Below are positions 56,753-64,000 of a stretch of DNA of 64,000 nt, piece after piece. The stretch is from contig CM046444.1 in the NCBI GenBank assembly GCA_025506515.1, positions 121,155,930 to 121,219,929 of the forward strand, written 5' to 3'. Below the pieces are notes generated by a model, which ran no database searches, was not told the DNA's origin, and saw only the letters and a program-made list of their open reading frames with translations. The position numbers were made by a program, and so were the translations under genes. Within the stretch, counting starts at the first letter, position 1. Each line of letters opens with the position of its first letter. Source of the stretch: Flaveria trinervia. Its lineage: Eukaryota > Streptophyta > Magnoliopsida > Asterales > Asteraceae.

Positions 56753-59700
56753 TGTAACACCTCCGCCCCAACGTGAAACAGGAGGTCACTTCAAATGTTA
56801 ACAGGACATTATAAATCCAAAATAATACTTAAATTACGAATGTCAAATTAAAATGTCAACTTATGAAGTCTAAAACATCCACCAAAATAAATACTAAATC
56901 AAAAATTCAAGTCTTATGAAATAAAAGAAATAAATCTCCAAGCATGTGCTCCAAACTCTTACTAGCTCTCATCACACAGCCCCGATCAACCCTGATTACC
57001 TGCCGCGAAAACAAGAAAGCGGCTGAGCTACAAGCTCAGTGCGCGGATGCATATCATAATAAACAAAATAATAGTCATCGAATCACAATGTCAGCGGATT
57101 GTAAAAGAGACCAAATTTTTAAGTTTACAACATCTCCACCGAATACCATCCTTTACACCAGAATAAACCAAAAATAAAGGCTGAAGCAATGAAAGGTTAG
57201 GGTTATCGATACCGAGTAGCCTACATAACAAATAATTAAAATTGCACATCCATGGTGCCAATATATATTTCATATCATATCACATATCATCATCATAACG
57301 GCACACTAGTCGCGACTCCAATGCACCCCTAAATCGGAAGGTGTGTATGGCACTACACCACTGAACCGCGAACTAAACATATTATCAAAATCCTAGGATG
57401 CATCCATACACCTCCCAAATAATCTTGAAGCTCTCCAGCGAGCATAATCATGTAAACAAAACGGAGACGTCGTGAACTAATCACACCGTCACGGATAGTG
57501 TCAAATCGTTGGTAGCCACAACGACATGCCTATGGTACCTTCATAGGTAGTTGACTCGGTATCCCTATCTCCTGTCAACAAATCTAGGGTTCTATGGCCG
57601 CATGAGTGAACAATAATCCATCCGCCATCAAATATATCATCATGCATCACGATCCTAATTAATTTGAATGAAATCAGGCAATGGCACACAAACTATACGT
57701 TCACAAGCCTATCATAAACAATTATGTTTTTTTTCTTAATGGAAAAATAGCTCAATAACACACATCAGAGTTGCTCAACATAAGGAAACGGATCATACTA
57801 GAGATCATAGATCAGAGGAGTGATTTCAACGATAGCATAATTTATAGTAAAGCACATAACAAAGAACACCCGTACCTGAATTAAGTCTAAGCTCCTAATG
57901 CTTCAGAGTTCCACCAACGTGTTCAACTAACCTACAATGAATGGTTCGATGCCAAGGTCAGAATCATTTCTTATTAATCCTACTAGTGTCTATTAATAAC
58001 TATTATTCAATGGGGTCATTACTTTTATTAGTGTTCATTACTTAGTACATAAATAATATATTTAATAGAAACTTGAGATAATTAGACTTAATATCACAAG
58101 ACCATGGATGCCAACTGATGCAAAGTTTATGGTTTCAAGATTATGTAATTTATATATTTATATAACTAGTGACCCTTATTTATTGTAATTGCTTACTGAT
58201 ACACCTATTGGCAACACCAAATTATCATGGGTGGTAAGAAATTGAGTTAGAACAGGTGTCAACTAGAAGGGTCAGTAGGGAAGAAAACAATAGAAGGCAT
58301 CTGATCGGTGGACCTGCGTTTACAATGGGTTGAAATAAACAATACTGCACCAACAAACCCCTATTATCCATCAGAAGTTTAACTAGACAAAAAAATTATT
58401 TAAGCTTTTAAATCGAAACAGGACCAAACCCAAGATGGATAAATTAGCAACAAGAGGTAAATTGATTAGATGTTATTACAATCCTTTGAACCATTACTTA
58501 CTCTTTATAAAGAATTAAACAACTAACTAGTCTAACATTATTTCATTTAGCCTGCTAACTCGTTTGATAATAAATTGAATTTTTGAGGCTGCAGCTTATT
58601 GACCCGTACGAAACAAATCGTAGCAGCGCAAACAAATAGTAGCAACGCAGAACATGATTTTGACCCAACATGAATTATTGGAAAACAACCGCTAGCACCC
58701 AACATGATTACAAACTGAGGGAGAAGATTAGGAAATAAAAACATAACGACCCACAACCAGACCCCGTAGAACACTAACCGAACCTGCAAGTTTATTTACT
58801 TCTTGTAACCCGCTGTCGTGTTCGTAAATTTATAATTAACCAAGGATCAAAATCTATTTATAACCCATTAATAGTCATGAATTGGGCAGCTTCAATGCCA
58901 CTGTAGTTGCGTCCTTTTATTATTAATTCAACTATTAGATTATATACATAATATGCCTTGGCTATGGTGGTTAATTTATGGAGACTAGATCCTGATATTT
59001 GTGAGTCAAAAGGAAAAGTATTTGACCACAAAAGAACAACAGAGGTAGGTAGGAATCACTCTGGAATTGTTTTGTATATTATGAGGTATGATTAGTAATG
59101 TTAACTACTTCAGAATTCAGAAACCTACGTAGATTATCACATTAATTATCACTACATAATGTGCCATAAGTAATTATGAATGGAACATGAAGTTAGGCTC
59201 ATAACAACAACAAGGCTTTAGTGATTACCTTAACTGCAGTTAACAAGCTTTTGGTTTAGATTGGTATCTCGATGTTGAGTTCTTCAAAAAGGGCTTAAGG
59301 TGTGCAGACGACGAGGACCCTGGATAAGAAAGTTATCTCGGTTTTAGGTGCTTCAATTTAGTGGTTGTAACGTAATTTCAAGAACCGTATCTATGAGGCG
59401 ATTTTGGAATAATAAGAATGAAATCAGAATGAAAACCTAATAGGAAGAACACCGGTCTTATTTACCTTAGCTGCGAATTCAAGAGCTAGCTCTAAACGAC
59501 TTCAAACAGATGATCAACGACCTGCGATTTATGGTGATTGACAATGATATCAACCCAAAACAGGGGGACTAAACAAGCAATGAGGTGGAGTTGCACGTGA
59601 GGGTTTGTGAGAATGGTTAAGGTTGAGGGTCCATTTAATATCACCTTAATTGTGTAGGGATGAGAATTGAACTCCATGTTCATGGGTGTTGTTTGTTGTT

Positions 59701-59782
59701 GTAGATAAGGGATGAGAAGAAGAATAAAGGTGTGTTCGTTAGGTCAAGGATAAACTCATGTTTTCCCCCTTTTGGTGTATTA

Positions 59783-59824
<42 letters not shown>

Positions 59825-60073
59825 TATTATATTATTATTATTTATAACTATTATTATTAGCTTATTTCATTAATTATGTATTTTAGGTTATTTCATTTCT
59901 ACCCCGTAATTTAATTTCGTCCCCCAAATTATAATCCAAACCGACTTCCTATGACCCATTCGAAGTGTGGAGCTCGAGCTTTCATTCTAAACATCTAACT
60001 TTCTAACTAAAGCGGTTATGAAACGCTGGTACTCTAAAATATTATTTTAAATAAAAAACAACGGGTTATTATA
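56753..60073 (+). mobile_element. Solo LTR, 3321 bp, target duplication CCAGC
   Basis: It starts TGTAACACCTCCGCCCC and ends CAACGGGTTATTATA (the final CA decayed to TA), flanked by CCAGC at 56748-56752 and 60074-60078. No PBS, PPT or coding domain inside. Starts like TGTAACACC and ends like GGTTATTACA are usual in long plant gypsy LTRs. Holds an (ATT)n microsatellite at 59788-59842. Confidence 0.75.
59788..59842. repeat. (ATT)n microsatellite
   Basis: Run of ATT units with two single-base slips, inside the 56753 LTR. Confidence 0.9.
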
Positions 60074-60078
60074 CCAGC

Positions 60079-60885
60079 GCTGTCTGTGTTCGCGGGCGTG
60101 GGTGACCTTTCGACAATGGATTTACCCGGGTGACCAGGCTTAATAATTATTCGTTAGGCGTTCAAAAAAAGATGTTTCTGTAAAACTAAGATATTTCACG
60201 AGTATTTAGAGCCTTTTATTATAAAAGAGAAAGAATCATTTGATTTACCATAAAGAATCATTTGATTTATCATTCACTTCTTTCTCTCTTTTTTTTTCTT
60301 TCTTTTACTTTAAAACAACGAACAAACATCTCTAAAATTATAAAAATCATGTAGTGAGAATGCATCCGTAAAAGTCACCTAGTGCCAACATTGTGGAACT
60401 TGAACAAACATTAATTTGATAGAAATAAACAACTTGTGTCACTGAGTCGAAAGACTATCAACTCGTTTTCTCTTCTAACTTATCAATCAAGATCTCGATG
60501 TTCTTCGTTCGTATTGTATAAAGGTTTAGAAATAGTTTTTGAATTTCCAAAAATTTATGAGGAGATGTTTTTTATGTATAATTTTCAAGATAATATATTT
60601 TGAAATTCCAATAAACTACTTTATACATAAACAAGTTTTTTAGTTGGTTGTATAAGTGATCACTACACTACCCCTTGGCTTCTAAACATGTATGCTACAA
60701 AACGCTCCTCTACAATATATGCTTAATGCGTATACAATTTTCCATAAGTAGGTCGTACATTATTAGTAACATTTTTTGTAAGTTAATTGTACAATTAGTC
60801 TTGATTTTCTTTAATAAAATTATTAAACATATTTTTTTTAGTTTACATGCGTCATATAAATTTAATAGGTCCCAAAACACATATT
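60079..60885. other. Intergenic
   Basis: No gene recognised; TATA-like CATATAAATTTA and CAA words just before 60886 belong to the tRNA gene. Confidence 0.4.

Positions 60886-60965
<80 letters not shown>
60886..60965 (+). tRNA. tRNA-Leu (anticodon UAG)
   Basis: 80 bases including the discriminator A. Acceptor GACAGTT pairs with AGCTGTC; A box TGGCCGAGTGGTCTAAGGC; anticodon stem CCAGA/TCTGG with loop TTTAGGC, giving anticodon TAG (reads CUA); a long class-II variable arm TCCGAAAGGGC; T arm with GGTTCAAATCC. No intron. A T-run follows within about 10 bases as Pol III terminator, and CAA plus a TATA-like element precede it. Nuclear type. Confidence 0.95.
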
Positions 60966-60966
<1 letters not shown>

Positions 60967-61295
60967 TTATATTTTTCTTTATTATTTATTTTAATTAAAA
61001 TTAAAATATTCAATTTTTTTATCCTTTTTGTAATAAACTATAAAAATCCCATAAGACAACCGACTCAAAACAAAAAACGCATCATATAATCATACCGGAG
61101 CAATCATTCTCACCGATCTCCGCCGTATCGCCACCGTCCTCCGCCGCACACACCACCTATTCTTCTTCTCCGATCACCACCACAAATACCCACCGTCATC
61201 AATCTCCATATCCCCAAATCACCACTGATAAAAACCCTAATTTCACAAACCTTCATTTCCCCCAATTCCACAAACATTCGAAACCCTAAACAATC

Positions 61296-62833
61296 ATGCT
61301 GCTATCACCGGGCCACTCACCCCGCCGCCTCTCATCTCCATCACCATCTGTGACAGAAACACCCGTGCATCAAACCCCTGGTTCATCATCCTCCAATTCG
61401 TTGATCACAACCACCCCCAAAAACCCTAGAAAACGCCATTCATCCACTGTTCTTGATGAGGACACGTATGTCGCTGCTATTGAGAAGATTATTCAACGGG
61501 ACTTCTTCCCTGACATCCCTAAGCTCAAAGATCGACTCGATTGGTTAGAAGCCATTCGCTCCGGTGACCCGATGTTGATCCGCGATGCACAGTTGAAGAT
61601 CATCGAACGACGATCGGGGAAAGGTGTTGGTGATACTGATGGTAAGATTCGAACCCCTGGTTCTACGTTTTTTAGAAATACGACGCCTTTGGAGGTGGAT
61701 AGAACTCCTGGTGGTGATAGATTTGTGAAAGAGGATGTGTTTGATGCTGTTAAGGGATCTAGTGATAACGATGGGGCTGTTGATACGGATTCGATGTCGC
61801 TTGATGAGTTCTTTAGGAGGTATACCAGTGAGGATAATGAGAGCTTTTCGAAACTGATTGAGAAGGGTAATAAGAACAAGAGGTTGAGGTATGAGTTCTT
61901 GTTAGAAGGTGAGAATCGCGATAAGGGGTTGTTAGAAGACGCGAAAAGGGATAGGATTACGGATGGTATGGGACGTCTGATCAGCCGTTGGCTACGTTGG
62001 ACGGGTGGAAGTATACGGCTAAGAATTTGTTGATGTATCATCCTGCTGATAGGGGTGAAGCACCGTTAACGCCTGAGGAGCGTGCTAATCGGTTGAAAGG
62101 GATGACGAAGGAGATCAGCAAGACGAACACGCGCTTTCATGGGAAAATGGCGGATTCTGCCCCGAAAGACGATGATGAAGTAGCTGTTCTTTATAATCCA
62201 GTTGCTGGTAGTACGCCGGTTCCATGGTCTATGTCGGGTAGAGATGGAGATAAGATGAAGAAGTATGATTTAGAGGATTTGAGGAAAACCCCGAATCTGT
62301 TTTATGTTGAATCTAATAAGAAAGCGGATAACGGATACAGCTTTGTTAAGACTCCATCCCCTGCACCGGGTGTAGACGAATCACCATTCATTACATGGGG
62401 AGAGATTGAAGGGACCCCGTTGAGATTGGAACCCGAAGACACACCAGTTGACATTGGTGGCAGTGGAAATGGCCCTCAGTTCAATATCCCTCTTCCGCCT
62501 TCGAGAGACGTAAAGGCTCATTCTTTATCCCGAGAGGCTGCGCGAAAGATTAGGGATCGTTCTAGGATGTTCCAGAAGCCGCCACTGCCGTCTGGTGGTG
62601 CTAGTCCAGGTGGGCGGACGCTTTCCCCTGCTGCACAGAAGTTTGTTAGAAATGCGTTCGCAAAGTCTTCTCGTTCTGCTAGTGTGGATGAATCACTTCG
62701 GGCTAGTTATCGTGGGTCGAGTCCTGGGTTGTCTACACCAAAATCTGGAAGAAGTGCTTCAAGGTTGGGGAGAGATGGTAGCTTGAGTTCAAGATCACCT
62801 TCAGTTAGGGAGGGCTCTAATCCTCCTTGGTAA
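61296..62833 (+). CDS. ESS2: ESS-2/DGCR14 spliceosome-associated protein, one frame break
   Basis: Conserved nuclear protein found in late spliceosome complexes. Single exon. The first frame (61296 to about 61966) holds the N-terminal core RKRHSSTVLDEDTYVAAIEK, then IIQRDFFPDIPKLKDRLDWL, and SLDEFFRRYTSEDNESF. The second frame, one lower, runs to 62833 with GWKYTAKNLLMYHPADRGEA, NTRFHGKM, SPFITWGEIEGTPLRL and a Ser/Arg-rich tail ending NPPW. The family reads DGYGTSDQP..LEGWKYTAKN across the junction; here one T seems missing near 61966 (GGT-ATGGGACG), moving the frame and leading to a stop at 62033. The two halves together span about 512 codons, normal for the family. Both halves show clean family sequence, so a consensus error is more likely than decay. 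Confidence 0.88.
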
Positions 62834-64000
62834 CAAGTATGCTATTCAACTTTATTTGACTAGTTGTATTGTTAAAGTTTACAACTTTTTAGTCGCCTAT
62901 GGTCTTCTTGACTTTATTCTGACCATATATGGGTTGTCTGTCTTGGTTTTGTAAGCTATTTGTGTTTGAATATGTTTTCCCTCAATCCTCATTGTGACTT
63001 TCTTGATCTGTTTCTGCTAGTTTCATTGCCCAAATTTATGTTTATGTTAAGTTGCTTGTCGTTTTGCTATAAAATCAATTATTTTATTGAAAGTCGGAAC
63101 CAAGTCGAAGTAAAGAACTGCGAGAGAACCGCATAAACACTTAAATCTATTGCTTTAAAATGCGATACGTTATATGTTATATATATTAATGTGATGCATA
63201 AGATAGATTTTTAACCTCCTTGCTTTCTCCCTCTAAATGTGATTATTTACCATGCACTATGTGCAATTACCACTGTTCTTTATTTAAAATGGTTGATTGA
63301 TGAAAGCCTCACTTGGTTAATGCTCTACAGTTATTAATGGATGCTGTTATGGTATATACGCTGAATATATGTAGATAATGATTATTTAGGAGCTAAGTAA
63401 TCATTTTGACATCATTTAGGGTCATTTTTACATCTAAGTTTTTAAATTATCAAAGTTTGCCAAACACTCAAAGTTATGTAACTATCACAGTTTCAAAGCA
63501 CTATAAACATATTCAGACATTATCTTTGGCAGACTGTTTATTACCTGTTTGTTATAGTTGATTAACTTATTACTTTATAATCACTACTGTTAAAATGCAT
63601 TCTCAAACACCTCCTTAACCCATTAAGTAGCCAACTGTGTTGAATGTTCATTCATATCACAACCATATTAACATCTTTTACAATCAGCCATTTGAATGGC
63701 AGTTGTTGCTTGCAGTGTATCTATTATCTTTGCATTTGGTTCTTCTTTGGAGCAAAATTTGCAGCAGAAGTATTGACATGACTTCTCATGGATTTAGTAG
63801 TGGCGAATCGTTCATGTGCGCTTGTTTATTTCAGTTCTCGTGGTTCGTTATGAAAGAGTTTGCTTTAGTCATGGTTTCAATTAGTTCAAGATTGAATTTT
63901 TTCTTGTTTTTGCTTAAAGAGGAATCTAATACGCCTTTTCTTTAGATTATTTACTGCCTGTAATAAACCACATGCCTGGAGACTGATTCAAAAGACAAGT
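62834..64000. other. ESS2 3' flank
   Basis: 3' untranslated and intergenic DNA. The open frame at 63637-63945 is hydrophobic, AT-rich in origin and matches nothing I know. Confidence 0.4.

Noticed and set aside
61493..62041. 182-codon minus-strand frame over ESS2
   Set aside because: Antisense shadow of the ESS2 frame; composition mirrors the sense codons.
63637..63945. 102-codon frame near the right edge as a membrane protein
   Set aside because: Low-complexity hydrophobic translation of T-rich DNA with no recognised homologue or start context.
1..64000. CRISPR arrays, bacterial operons, phage or organellar insertions
   Set aside because: No regularly spaced repeats with unique spacers, no prokaryotic gene layout, and no plastid or mitochondrial gene sequence recognised.

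Overview
The window is 64 kb of plant nuclear DNA. Spliced genes with short GT-AG introns, a plastid-targeted enzyme, PPR, GRAS and CCCH/RRM genes, and AT-rich intergenic DNA full of LTR, Helitron, hAT, Mutator-like and CACTA-like remains all point to a eudicot. The repeated LTR terminus starting TGTCACACCCC looks to me like Asteraceae, but that is an impression and the sequence alone does not prove it.

Layout. 1-9.4 kb is a retrotransposon graveyard: a copia reverse-transcriptase relic with LTR pieces, a hAT-type MITE, a TRIM-like piece, and a Ty3/gypsy integrase relic split by a 2.6-kb solo LTR with matching 5-bp target duplications. 11.1-13.2 kb is an intronless PPR gene close to Arabidopsis At5g39350, with one reading-frame break. 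16.7-19.8 kb holds a tandem pair of genes for small membrane proteins with acidic tails; the first is intact and the second is broken. 22.2-25.7 kb is a complete ten-exon plastidic glucose-6-phosphate dehydrogenase. 27.4-27.8 kb (minus strand) is a small Gly-rich protein with an EAR-like motif. 28-42 kb is gene-poor: MITEs, Helitrons, an LTR-derived block, a LINE relic and tandem repeats. 43.6-46.1 kb is a six-exon CCCH/OST-HTH/RRM gene. 46-53 kb is gene-free, with a long (TATG)n microsatellite and a Mutator-like MITE. 53.4-54.9 kb is a PAT1-branch GRAS regulator. 56.8-60.1 kb is a 3.3-kb solo LTR. 60.9 kb is a tRNA-Leu(UAG) gene. 61.3-62.8 kb is an ESS-2/DGCR14 spliceosome-associated protein gene, again with one frame break.

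The genes are unrelated housekeeping or regulatory loci; there is no operon or cluster logic. The two single-base breaks in otherwise well-kept genes (PPR and ESS2) look more like consensus indels than decay, whereas the second tandem copy at 19.2 kb carries several lesions and looks like a real pseudogene. I found no clearly new biological system. The most informative structures are the nested insertions with intact target duplications, the three related non-autonomous Helitrons, and the intact/broken tandem pair with a MITE in the broken copy's leader.
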